This document shows, in pieces, positions 1-6,026 of a stretch of DNA of 8,716 bases. Both the position numbers and the translations under genes were made by a program. The DNA is from Negativicutes bacterium UBA1444 (GTDB lineage Bacteria; Bacillota; Negativicutes; UBA1444). The first letter of the stretch is position 1. Each line of letters starts with the position of its first letter. Below the pieces are notes generated by a model. The model made no database searches. It saw only the letters and a program-made list of their open reading frames with translations, and was not told the origin of the DNA. The stretch is from positions 29,822-38,537 of the forward strand of contig DCTI01000066.1 of assembly GCA_002329525.1 (NCBI GenBank). The letters run 5' to 3'.

Positions 1-28
1 GCTCCATAAACCACTCGGACACCCCTCC
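1..28 (-). tRNA. tRNA-Ser, 5' part only (cut by window edge)
   Basis: Read on the minus strand from 28 down to 1, the sequence gives a 7-nt acceptor strand (GGAGGGG), U8, G9, and a complete D-arm with stem UCC/GGA around a loop containing the invariant A14 and GG pair. The sequence GTCCGAGTGGTTTATGGAGC closely resembles bacterial serine tRNAs; tRNA-Leu normally has GGTGGAATTGG in this region. The anticodon, long variable arm and T-arm lie outside the window, so the isoacceptor cannot be named. A consensus promoter sits directly upstream (46-75). The gene follows the deacetylase on the same strand. Confidence 0.8.
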
Positions 29-45
29 GTGTCCGGCACGAAAGT

Positions 46-75
46 ATTATAACAGGGCCCGCGCGGCTTTGTCAA
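46..75 (-). promoter_or_regulatory. Consensus promoter for tRNA-Ser
   Basis: On the minus strand, TTGACA (70-75) and TATAAT (46-51) are both perfect matches to sigma70/SigA, with 18 nt between them. The predicted start near 39 leaves a pre-tRNA leader of about 10 nt before the mature 5' end at 28. The -35 box begins just downstream of the deacetylase stop codon (82-84). Confidence 0.85.
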
Positions 76-81
76 TGAAAG

Positions 82-846
82 TTAGCCGTAGCGCCGCTTG
101 TTCATGGTGCGGATCACATCGCCGTCAAAGCTGAAGATCGGAATGCGCCGTAAAATATAAGGATTGGTACCGCGCGAACAAGTGCCGTTCATCACGGAGA
201 ACCCGCCCCAGTACGCCGCCTCGTTCGCCACATGGGCCGTCGATTCGTTGAAGCTTCCCTTGGGATAGGCGATATAGCGGATCGGCTGCTGCACCACGCC
301 TTCCAGATACAGACGGGAAAGCGACATCTCGTTGGCCGCTTCCTCCACGCTCATTTCCCCCAGTTCCCGGTGACTGACCGTGTGCGAGCCGATGGACATC
401 CCGCCGGCCGCCATTTCCCGGATATGGCCCACCGAGAGACGATCCGGCGTCCCGACCAGGCTGGTAATGACGAAGAAAGCCGCCGTCATGCCGTATTTGC
501 GCAACAACAGATAGGCGTTGAGATAGTTGTCGAGATACCCGTCGTCGAAGGTCAGGAGGATGGGTTTGTCCGGCACCGGCGACTCGGGGTCCAATCGGTA
601 CTGCCGAAACGTTTCCAAAGAAATCGTTTCATAGCCTTCATCCCGCAGACGGCACAAATCCGTCTCGAATTTGTCCGGCGTGACGGTCAGGTGTCCCTGC
701 GTGTCGCCGACCCGATGGTAGCACAGAACCGGAATGGAGATTCCCTCTGCCGCAAGACCCGTGCGAAACTGGGATAGGGTACCGCTGGCGCCCAAAATAG
801 TCGCCGCTGAAATGCAGTTTTTCAAAAAGGTCCGTCTCGAAAACAT
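82..846 (-). CDS. Tat-exported polysaccharide deacetylase (NodB/CE4 family)
   Basis: This 254-residue protein is a predicted metal-dependent carbohydrate deacetylase acting outside the cytoplasmic membrane on an N-acetylated polysaccharide or peptidoglycan. Residues 3-9 (SRRTFLK) are a twin-arginine export motif, followed by a hydrophobic stretch and a possible cleavage site after LAA (31-33). The fold begins with IPVLCYHRVG (38-47). The NodB motifs are present: TFDDGY (99-104), with catalytic Asp101 and metal ligand Asp102; SHTVSH (154-159), with metal ligands His155 and His159; and YPKG (194-197). Family knowledge places it near PgaB/IcaB-type and peptidoglycan deacetylases, but the true substrate is not visible. 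The ATG is chosen because GAGGAG lies 4 nt upstream and a good promoter lies at 880-908. No terminator is visible after the stop, so transcription may run into the tRNA-Ser gene. Confidence 0.9.
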   Translation of the reverse strand: MFSRRTFLKNCISAATILGASGTLSQFRTGLAAEGISIPVLCYHRVGDTQGHLTVTPDKFETDLCRLRDEGYETISLETFRQYRLDPESPVPDKPILLTFDDGYLDNYLNAYLLLRKYGMTAAFFVITSLVGTPDRLSVGHIREMAAGGMSIGSHTVSHRELGEMSVEEAANEMSLSRLYLEGVVQQPIRYIAYPKGSFNESTAHVANEAAYWGGFSVMNGTCSRGTNPYILRRIPIFSFDGDVIRTMNKRRYG

Positions 847-879
847 GTGGCTCCTCGAATTGTCAAAAATACACCTACA

Positions 880-908
880 ATTTTAGTCCATTCGCGCCGA
901 TTTGGCAA
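880..908 (-). promoter_or_regulatory. Promoter of the polysaccharide deacetylase
   Basis: On the minus strand, TTGCCA (903-908) and TAAAAT (880-885) each differ from consensus at one base and are exactly 17 nt apart. The predicted start near 873 gives a leader of about 27 nt that contains the GAGGAG ribosome-binding site. The promoter follows immediately after the terminator at 923-954, so the deacetylase is probably its own transcription unit. Confidence 0.7.
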
Positions 909-922
909 ATTCCTGCTGCCAC

Positions 923-954
923 AAAAAAAAGAAGAGACGACCGCAGGCGTCTCT
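923..954 (-). terminator. Rho-independent terminator of the 40-codon gene
   Basis: On the minus strand a 7-bp stem (AGAGACG, 948-954, with CGTCTCT, 933-939) and an 8-nt loop are followed two bases later by eight T residues (923-930). It lies 36 nt past the stop codon of the small gene at 990-1112 and just before the deacetylase promoter. Orientation and T-run indicate minus-strand termination. Confidence 0.8.
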
Positions 955-989
955 CGATAAAGCGCAAGTATAAGTGCGTCAAAACCTGG

Positions 990-1112
990 TCAGCCGGCTT
1001 TTCTCAGGATTTCTTCATCCTGGACCAGCTTGCCCCATTTGCCAAAATAATAGAGAATCTGCATGTGCAACGGCATTTTGGCGATTTCCTCCGGGCTCAG
1101 ATGTTCCAACAT
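990..1112 (-). CDS. Unrecognised 40-residue small protein with its own transcription unit
   Basis: I do not recognise this gene. It starts ATG at 1112-1110, ends TGA at 992-990, and encodes 40 residues beginning MLEHLSPEEIAKM and ending DEEILRKAG. A perfect ribosome-binding site, AAAGGGGG (1121-1128), lies 8 nt before the ATG, the same motif and spacing as the MORN kinase gene. There is no signal peptide or clear membrane segment. Residues 14-30 hold aromatic and hydrophobic positions mixed with Lys and Gly (LYYFGKWGKLV), which suggests an amphipathic helix between acidic ends. It has a consensus promoter (1226-1255), a foldable leader and a terminator (923-954). Together these argue for a real gene over a chance ORF. 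It could also be the coding part of a dual-function RNA. Function is unknown. Confidence 0.7.
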   Translation of the reverse strand: MLEHLSPEEIAKMPLHMQILYYFGKWGKLVQDEEILRKAG

Positions 1113-1219
1113 CACAGGGACCCCCTTTCAATTTCGGGCTGCGGTCCGTGGAAAAAGTAAACCCGCCCGTCTTCGGGCGGGTGAGTCTTCTTCGACTTGC
1201 AACCGCATCCTCTATCGTT
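1113..1219 (-). promoter_or_regulatory. Structured leader of the small gene, possible attenuator or riboswitch-like element
   Basis: The predicted transcript starting near 1219 has about 107 nt before the ATG. TGCGGT (1202-1207) can pair with ACCGCA (1140-1145), enclosing a 4-bp hairpin (1184-1187 with 1194-1197) and a strong 9-bp hairpin followed by a T-rich run (1151-1182). Alternatively GGACC (1143-1147) can pair with GGTCC (1118-1122), which covers two G residues of the ribosome-binding site. The two pairings share 1143-1145 and exclude each other. I could not match it to a known riboswitch class. Confidence 0.4.
1151..1182 (-). terminator. Hairpin with T-rich run: terminator of the nucleotidyltransferase gene and/or attenuator of the small gene
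   Basis: A perfect 9-bp stem, ACCCGCCCG (1174-1182) with CGGGCGGGT (1161-1169), and a 4-nt AAGA loop are followed on the minus strand by TTACTTTTT (1152-1160). It lies 82 nt past the stop codon of the upstream nucleotidyltransferase. It also lies downstream of the promoter at 1226-1255, so it would interrupt the leader of the small gene too. The T-run is broken by an A and a C, so termination may be partial. Confidence 0.65.
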
Positions 1220-1225
1220 GGACTA

Positions 1226-1255
1226 ACTATACATCAACATCGAAAATCATGTCAA
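1226..1255 (-). promoter_or_regulatory. Near-consensus promoter for the 40-codon gene
   Basis: On the minus strand, TTGACA (1250-1255) is a perfect -35 and TATAGT (1226-1231) a one-mismatch -10, with 18 nt between them. It sits just after the stop codon of the nucleotidyltransferase gene (1264-1266), in a short AT-rich patch. The predicted start is near 1219. No other gene could use it except the small one at 990-1112. Confidence 0.75.
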
Positions 1256-1263
1256 TATTATCA

Positions 1264-2685
1264 TTAATTGTATACATGATTCTTTTGTCGATCGCGTTCC
1301 GTCCGTTTTCGCAGAGCTTCCCGCTGGTCTTCCGGCGTATTGAGCAGCTCGCCGGTCTGAATCCGGGCCAGCAAGGTGTGCTGGAATTGTCCCACCGCCG
1401 GCCCCCGCCCCAGGCAGGCGGCGATTTCCTGCCCAGTGACAGCCAGTTGCTCGGGATAGAAGGGGATGCTGTCCAACAGCCGGCGCAGCACCTCGGCGAT
1501 CCGCTCCCAGCCGGGCATCCCCGGGTCCCGGTGTCCGGCCAGTCGGTCGGCGCGGTGGATTTCCAGCAAAGCCTCGATTGCCTCCCGCAGGTCGTCGGCG
1601 CGCTTGAATTCCCGTGATCGCCGCCGGAGCCAGCGGATGCAGGCTTCCTGCTCCGTCGGCGGCAATCGCAGATGATGCCGGACCAGCCAGGGTACGCTGC
1701 GGCTCCAGTAGGCCGGAAAACGCAAACGTTTCGCCACCTGCACGGCAATCTGGGCGCCAACCACTTCGTGCCGGTGTTCCACCAGATCGCCCTTCGAATT
1801 ATACTGGCGCACATCCGGCAACCCCTTGGCGACATCGTGCAACAGCGCCGCCCAGCGCAGCACCGGATGCGGCATGATTTGCTCCACCATGGACAGGGTG
1901 TGTTCCCAGACATCCAGCCGGTGATAGCGCGCATTTTGGTTCAACCCCCGCAAGTGCGACAGTTCCGGCAGAATCGGAATGCTTTTTTCGCCGGATTCGT
2001 CGCGGGCCCGGCAGGTCTCATCCAACAGTCCCTGCTCCAGCAGTACCCGCAGCCCTTTCGGGGCATACCGTCCCAGCAGGGTTTTGTCGATTTCGTTGCG
2101 CACCCGTTCCACCGACAGGCCCCGCACTCGGTAGAGATTGGGCGGAATCGCCGCCAATGTCGCCGGATCGATGTCAAAATTGAACACCGCGGCGAATCGG
2201 GCAGCCCGGAACATGCGCAGGGAATCTTCCTGGAACCGTTCCAGGGGATTGCCCACTGTCCGGATCAAGCCGTCATGCAAATCATCCCGGCCGTTGAAAT
2301 AGTCTATGATGGCCCCGGCTTCATCCATGGCCATCGCATTGATCGAAAAATCGCGCCGCGACAAATCCTCCCGCAGCGAAACCGCGAACGAGACAGTCTC
2401 CGGCCGGTGACTGTCAGCGCCGTAGGTCTCGGTGCGAAAAGTGGCCACGTCGTAAGGGTCGCCGTCCACCAGCACAACCACCACGCCAAAGAAGACGCCG
2501 GTTTCGATCGTCCGCCAGCCCTGTCGTTTGGCTGTGCCAATGATTTCCGCCGTGTGAGCTGATGTGGCGATATCAATGTCTTGGGGAATCACGCCCAGCA
2601 AATAGTCACGCACCGCGCCACCGACGATGTATGCTTCGTGACCTGCCTGCCGCAGGGCATGCAGGATGCGTCTTGCCTTTTCGAT
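1264..2685 (-). CDS. cca: CCA-adding enzyme / poly(A) polymerase-family nucleotidyltransferase with HD domain; probable ATC start
   Basis: This class II nucleotidyltransferase is predicted to build or repair the CCA end of tRNAs in the cytoplasm. Numbering from the ATC start (473 residues): GGAVRD at 22-27; catalytic carboxylates Asp36 and Asp38 in DIDIATS; RRD at 110-112; and the EDSLR nucleotide-selection motif from 153, followed by RAARF. A C-terminal HD phosphohydrolase domain has His262 (WEHTL) and the pair His283-Asp284 in ALLHDVAKG. The motifs alone do not exclude poly(A) polymerase or A-adding specificity. The start is unusual: the frame is open to an ATG at 2901, but that would overlap the divergent kinase start and add 72 unfamily-like residues. 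The only other standard start (TTG, 2793) has no ribosome-binding site. ATC at 2685-2683 has AAAGGGGG 8 nt upstream and puts GGAVRD at the usual distance from the N-terminus. Confidence 0.88.
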   Translation of the reverse strand: MEKARRILHALRQAGHEAYIVGGAVRDYLLGVIPQDIDIATSAHTAEIIGTAKRQGWRTIETGVFFGVVVVLVDGDPYDVATFRTETYGADSHRPETVSFAVSLREDLSRRDFSINAMAMDEAGAIIDYFNGRDDLHDGLIRTVGNPLERFQEDSLRMFRAARFAAVFNFDIDPATLAAIPPNLYRVRGLSVERVRNEIDKTLLGRYAPKGLRVLLEQGLLDETCRARDESGEKSIPILPELSHLRGLNQNARYHRLDVWEHTLSMVEQIMPHPVLRWAALLHDVAKGLPDVRQYNSKGDLVEHRHEVVGAQIAVQVAKRLRFPAYWSRSVPWLVRHHLRLPPTEQEACIRWLRRRSREFKRADDLREAIEALLEIHRADRLAGHRDPGMPGWERIAEVLRRLLDSIPFYPEQLAVTGQEIAACLGRGPAVGQFQHTLLARIQTGELLNTPEDQREALRKRTERDRQKNHVYN

Positions 2686-2693
2686 GACCGCCG

Positions 2694-2701
2694 CCCCCTT
2701 T
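2694..2701 (-). promoter_or_regulatory. Ribosome-binding site that points to an ATC start for the nucleotidyltransferase
   Basis: AAAGGGGG on the minus strand is followed by exactly 8 nt and then ATC (2685-2683). Motif and spacing are identical to those before the ATG starts at 1112 (motif 1121-1128) and 2900 (motif 2884-2891). No ATG, GTG or TTG in frame lies between 2793 and the GGAVRD motif. Confidence 0.6.
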
Positions 2702-2899
2702 CTCGCTGACCTGATCCTGGCCCGTCCGCGAACCCGTTCGCGTTGGGTGTTTTTATCTAAATAGTTCGGGACGTCGCCGGCTTTCCCCTGCAAAATCTTG
2801 ACGGTGGTGCGTCGGCCGGCAGGAATAATTCTTTGGATGGCAAATATTAAATTAATACTTATTTTTTTCGCCCGTGAAATGATAAAGGGGGATCCTGTC
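2702..2899. promoter_or_regulatory. Divergent intergenic region between the nucleotidyltransferase and the MORN kinase
   Basis: If the nucleotidyltransferase starts at 2685, this stretch is non-coding and should hold both divergent promoters. An AT-rich island (2824-2870) stands out from the GC-rich surroundings and probably carries the kinase promoter. The only boxes I can suggest are weak: TTGGAT at 2833 with TACTTA at 2856 for the plus strand, and an AT-rich TATTTAGATAAA-like patch near 2755-2766 for the minus strand. The kinase ribosome-binding site is AAAGGGGG at 2884-2891. Confidence 0.4.
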
Positions 2900-4972
2900 A
2901 TGATTTGCCCGGCCTGTTTTCAGGAAACTTTGGAGAATGGAGTCTGTTCGTCGTGCGGGTTTGACGAAAACGCCCCGCAAAGTCCGCTGTTGCTGCCACC
3001 CGGCACGCCCTTGATGAACGGACAGTACCTGGTGGGTAAGATTCTCGGCAAACCCGGCGGCTTCGGCATCACCTATCTCGGCTGGGACAGCCAGCTGGCC
3101 ACTTTCGTGGCGATCAAGGAATACCTGCCGCGCGACATCGCCGGCCGCCATTTCGACCGGCTGTCGGTCAGCGCGCACACCAGCGCCGACAGCGAGCATT
3201 TCCGCTACGGCATGGAGCAGTTTCTGCAGGAAGCCCGGACGCTGGCCCAGTTCGATCATCCCAACGTGGTGCGCGTCCGTACCTTCTTCCAGGAAAACGG
3301 CACTGCCTATCTGGTTATGGACTATCTGCAGGGCAACAGCCTGCTTGACCATCTCACGGAGCTGGGCGGCCGAATGACCGAACAGGCGGCGCTGGATACG
3401 ATGCTGCCACTGCTCGACGGCTTGCGGGAAGTTCATTCCAAAGGATTCCTGCACCGGGACATCAAGCCGCAGAACATTTACATCACTACGGCCGGCCGCG
3501 CAATCCTGCTGGACTTCGGCACGGCCCGGCAAGCCTTCGGCGAACGGAACCGGGGAATGACCACGATCCTGACGCCCGGTTACGCGCCGTGGGAACAATA
3601 CCACCGGCATGGCAAGCAAGGCGCCTGGACCGATATTTATGCCTGCGCAGCGACTCTGTACCATGTCGTGACCGGCACGGTTCCGCCCGAAGCCTCGGAG
3701 CGGGTCGCCCAGGATACTTTGCAGCCGCCGATGCTGCTGGCGCCCGGTCTATCGGCCCATTTCAACTATGCCATCATGCAGGCCCTCTCGATCGATCCGG
3801 CAAATCGACCGCAGACGGTGGCCGACTTCCAGACCGCCCTCAAAGGGCAGGCCACCATGGCTGCTCCGCCGCCAGGGCCGGCTGCCTATCCCCCGCCGCC
3901 GCCAGCGCCGCAACCGGGAGCCTATACCGCCCCCGCCTGGACAGCGCCGCCGCCCGGCTCCCAAATGCCGGCTTCACCACCGCCTCCGCCGAACGGACCG
4001 GATTCCCGCTGGACGCCGCCGCCTCCGCCGACGCCGCCGGGACCCATGCCCTACCAGCAGGGCTATCCCGCACCGGTTCCACCCCCGGCCGCTCCCGCAA
4101 AAACCGGCCGCAAACTGCTATGGGTCGCGGCTGCCGTCGTGACTTTGTTGGTCGGCGGCGTGGCGCTCTCTTACAGCAGCATGAACGGCTACCAGACCAT
4201 GAGCTATAAATCCGGGACCTACGAAGGAAACGTCAGCTGGGGCTCCCCCGCCGGCAAAGGGAAGCTGACCTATGCCGACGGCGCGGTGTACACCGGCGAT
4301 TTTTCCAGTGGCCAGCGGCAGGGCAAAGGCCTCTACCGGTCGAAAAACGGCGACACCTACGACGGCGAATGGAAAAACGATAAGTTCGACGGCCAGGGCA
4401 AACTGGCTCTGGCCAGCGGCCTGCGCTACGAAGGTTCGTTCAAGGATGGCAAACGCAGCGGGTCCGGCGTTCAGGTTCATCCCGACGGCCGGCAGTATTC
4501 CGGCGCCTGGGCCAACGACAAGGCCAACGGGACCGGCGTCCTGACCACCAAGGACGGTGCCAAATACACCGGGCCGTTCAAAGACGACTTTCCGCACGGC
4601 GAAGGCACTCTGATTACCGCCCGCGGCGATCAATATGTGGGGAACTTCGAGAACGGCCACATGAGCGGTCAGGGAACCCTGACCTATAAAGACGGCCGGA
4701 TCTATAAGGGATCATTCGCCAATGACAAGAAAAACGGCCAGGGCACGATGAAATGGGCTGCCGGCACCCAGTATGCCGGTGAGTGGAAGGATGACAAACG
4801 GCATGGCAAAGGCACCCAATCCCTGATGAACAGCGGCATCATCATCGCCGAATATGTCGGCGAATATCGGGATGATGTTCCGTACAGCCCGAACGGGCAA
4901 TATCGGGTGGTTCTGAAAAAAGACGGCAGCGTGGTCGTCGCCACCTTCCGGAACGGCTCCTTCTACTGGTAA
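2900..4972 (+). CDS. Membrane Ser/Thr protein kinase: zinc ribbon, kinase, Pro-rich linker, transmembrane helix, nine MORN repeats
   Basis: This 690-residue protein is a predicted transmembrane Hanks-type kinase. A zinc ribbon (Cys3, Cys6, Cys16, Cys19) opens it. The kinase domain (about 43-315) has a Gly-rich loop GKPGGFG (50-56), Lys73 in VAIK, HRDIKPQN (185-192; catalytic Asp187, Lys189, Asn192), DFG (205-207) and APWE (229-232). Thr221, Thr222 and Thr225 in the activation loop are plausible autophosphorylation sites. A Pro-rich linker (323-400) leads to one membrane helix (about 405-424) preceded by Lys and Arg, so the kinase is inside and the C-terminus outside. Nine 23-residue MORN repeats (440-646) and a degenerate tenth follow. 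The ATG at 2900 is chosen because of AAAGGGGG 8 nt upstream; the frame is open to 2798, but the added residues are unlike the family. It is convergent with the CsgG-like gene. Confidence 0.92.
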   Translation: MICPACFQETLENGVCSSCGFDENAPQSPLLLPPGTPLMNGQYLVGKILGKPGGFGITYLGWDSQLATFVAIKEYLPRDIAGRHFDRLSVSAHTSADSEHFRYGMEQFLQEARTLAQFDHPNVVRVRTFFQENGTAYLVMDYLQGNSLLDHLTELGGRMTEQAALDTMLPLLDGLREVHSKGFLHRDIKPQNIYITTAGRAILLDFGTARQAFGERNRGMTTILTPGYAPWEQYHRHGKQGAWTDIYACAATLYHVVTGTVPPEASERVAQDTLQPPMLLAPGLSAHFNYAIMQALSIDPANRPQTVADFQTALKGQATMAAPPPGPAAYPPPPPAPQPGAYTAPAWTAPPPGSQMPASPPPPPNGPDSRWTPPPPPTPPGPMPYQQGYPAPVPPPAAPAKTGRKLLWVAAAVVTLLVGGVALSYSSMNGYQTMSYKSGTYEGNVSWGSPAGKGKLTYADGAVYTGDFSSGQRQGKGLYRSKNGDTYDGEWKNDKFDGQGKLALASGLRYEGSFKDGKRSGSGVQVHPDGRQYSGAWANDKANGTGVLTTKDGAKYTGPFKDDFPHGEGTLITARGDQYVGNFENGHMSGQGTLTYKDGRIYKGSFANDKKNGQGTMKWAAGTQYAGEWKDDKRHGKGTQSLMNSGIIIAEYVGEYRDDVPYSPNGQYRVVLKKDGSVVVATFRNGSFYW
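4217..4837 (+). repeat. Tandem MORN-coding repeats, 69-nt period
   Basis: Nine successive 23-residue units (69 nt each) encode the MORN pattern YxGxWxxxxxxGxGxxxxxDG, seen as TYDGEWKNDKFDGQG, IYKGSFANDKKNGQG and QYAGEWKDDKRHGKG. A tenth, degenerate unit (EYVGEYRDD) follows. The units are conserved as protein but differ at many bases, which indicates old repeats under protein selection and not a recent DNA expansion. Confidence 0.9.
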
Positions 4973-4982
4973 GGCTAAAATC

Positions 4983-5021
4983 AAAAATCCCGGGCAACCG
5001 CGCTGGTTGTCCGGGATTTTT
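4983..5021. terminator. Bidirectional terminator between the convergent MORN kinase and CsgG-like genes
   Basis: AAAAATCCCGGG (4983-4994) plus CAACC (4995-4999) pairs with GGTTG (5005-5009) plus TCCGGGATTTTT (5010-5021). The stem is nearly perfect, with one G-U position, and the loop is 5 nt. On the plus strand it is followed by a run of seven T; on the minus strand by five. It starts 10 nt after the kinase stop and lies 28 nt beyond the stop codon of the CsgG-like gene. Confidence 0.9.
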
Positions 5022-5049
5022 TTGTTGACCGCAATCGGATCGGAATGGA

Positions 5050-5997
5050 TCAGGGCAGCTGCACGAACATGCCTTTTTCGATCTGTTCGACGTTGCCGTT
5101 GCTGACCGTGGCGATGGCGATTTTTTCTTTGACGGTGTTGACGGTGATTTGCGCCAATGTGTTGAAGCTGACGTCCAGCACCTCGCCGGTGCTCGGGTCG
5201 CGCAGTGCCTCGGCATTCCCCACCACGAAGGTCATGCCTTCCTTGACGCCTTCCCGGGTGCCGCGATTAATGATGACGTTGCCGTCCTTGACCAGAACCA
5301 CGTTGCCGCGCCAGGTAATTTTGGGCAGCTGTTCGATCATCCATTGCACACCCTGTTGCACGGCATTTTCCACGGCTTTGCCGACATTGTCGCTTTTGAA
5401 ACCGCCGGCGCCAGCACCCCAGCCATTGCCGGAATAACCGATTGCGCCGCCGGATTTGTTGGCTTTGCCGACCACGCTCTTGGAAGCGAGGATCTGGCCG
5501 GTCGAGGTATGGATCATATACATGGTTACGTTCACTTGCGAGTTGGAGCTGGCGCCGCCCAGCGTTACGCCGCCAATCGAGATTCCGCCGCCGCCGCCGC
5601 TGGTATTGTTCTGCACGTGCGTGATCGCGCCTTTAACGAGGATCTGGGCCGGGGTAATGTTGCCCACGCCCGGCGTAATCGCCCCCTGCGTGGTGCGTCC
5701 GGATGCCGCCAGGTCCTGTTCGGCCATGGCGTCCTTGCGCATGTCGGTCTCGCCCAGCACGATGAATTTGCCGGTCTGGTTGAGGATATCCGTCATGATA
5801 ATGCCCCAGCCGTCGCCGATGTCCCACTGGCCGCGCCAGCCGGCGCGGTTCTCAAATTTGGCGACCGATACGGTGTAGCGAAGACCGCCGGTGGCGCTGG
5901 TCGCCGGCATGTCCGGCGCCGCCAGGGCCGCCGCCGGAATCAGGGTAAACGCCATAATGGCGCATAGGAAAAGAGCCGTCATTGCACTTCGTTTCAA
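5050..5997 (-). CDS. CsgG-family secreted protein with FlgT-like C-terminal domain
   Basis: This 315-residue protein starts with a Sec signal peptide (1-26, cleavage after ALA). The mature N-terminus has the CsgG/HfaB pattern: YTVSVAKFEN (41-50), DGWGIIMTDILNQTGKFIVLGETDM (62-86), ILVKGAITHV (119-128) and a strand-rich core. Two Gly/Ser-rich stretches (about 133-152 and 182-202) fall where CsgG has membrane beta-hairpins. Residues 229-315 (VIINRGTREGVKEGMTF, then RDPSTGEVL) resemble the C-terminal domain of flagellar FlgT. CsgG forms the outer-membrane pore for curli export. Here there is no lipobox Cys at the cleavage site, unlike E. coli CsgG, and no curli subunit gene is visible. The start is TTG (5997), supported by GGAAGG 6 nt upstream; an ATG five codons later is the alternative. 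The gene begins 29 nt after the small secreted protein gene. Confidence 0.85.
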   Translation of the reverse strand: MKRSAMTALFLCAIMAFTLIPAAALAAPDMPATSATGGLRYTVSVAKFENRAGWRGQWDIGDGWGIIMTDILNQTGKFIVLGETDMRKDAMAEQDLAASGRTTQGAITPGVGNITPAQILVKGAITHVQNNTSGGGGGISIGGVTLGGASSNSQVNVTMYMIHTSTGQILASKSVVGKANKSGGAIGYSGNGWGAGAGGFKSDNVGKAVENAVQQGVQWMIEQLPKITWRGNVVLVKDGNVIINRGTREGVKEGMTFVVGNAEALRDPSTGEVLDVSFNTLAQITVNTVKEKIAIATVSNGNVEQIEKGMFVQLP

Positions 5998-6026
5998 AGT
6001 TATCCTTCCTTCCGTTTATGGATTGA

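Noticed and set aside
232..777. 181-codon open frame on the plus strand opposite the deacetylase
   Set aside because: Antisense shadow of a gene with all NodB motifs; its product shows no domain and it has no ribosome-binding site.
1137..1207. Possible 25-codon leader peptide (ATG at 1207-1205) with Arg codons over the leader hairpin
   Set aside because: The only ribosome-binding-like sequence, GAGG, touches the ATG with no spacing, so translation is unlikely. The arrangement would fit attenuation but is not supported.
974..1267. Plus-strand open frame across the small gene and its leader
   Set aside because: It lies opposite a promoter, leader and terminator that all point to the minus strand, and its product is low in recognisable features.
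2798..2899. N-terminal extension of the MORN kinase to an ATG at 2798
   Set aside because: The added 34 residues have no ribosome-binding site and run through an AT-rich promoter-like region. The second kinase also begins only a few residues before its zinc ribbon.
2852..3664. 270-codon minus-strand frame opposite the kinase domain
   Set aside because: Shadow of the kinase coding region, a common effect in GC-rich DNA.
4217..4837. CRISPR or satellite-like repeat array
   Set aside because: The 69-nt periodicity is in-frame MORN protein repeats with diverged bases and no spacers.
5149..5967. 272-codon plus-strand frame opposite the CsgG-like gene
   Set aside because: Antisense shadow with no ribosome-binding site; the minus-strand protein has a signal peptide and family motifs.
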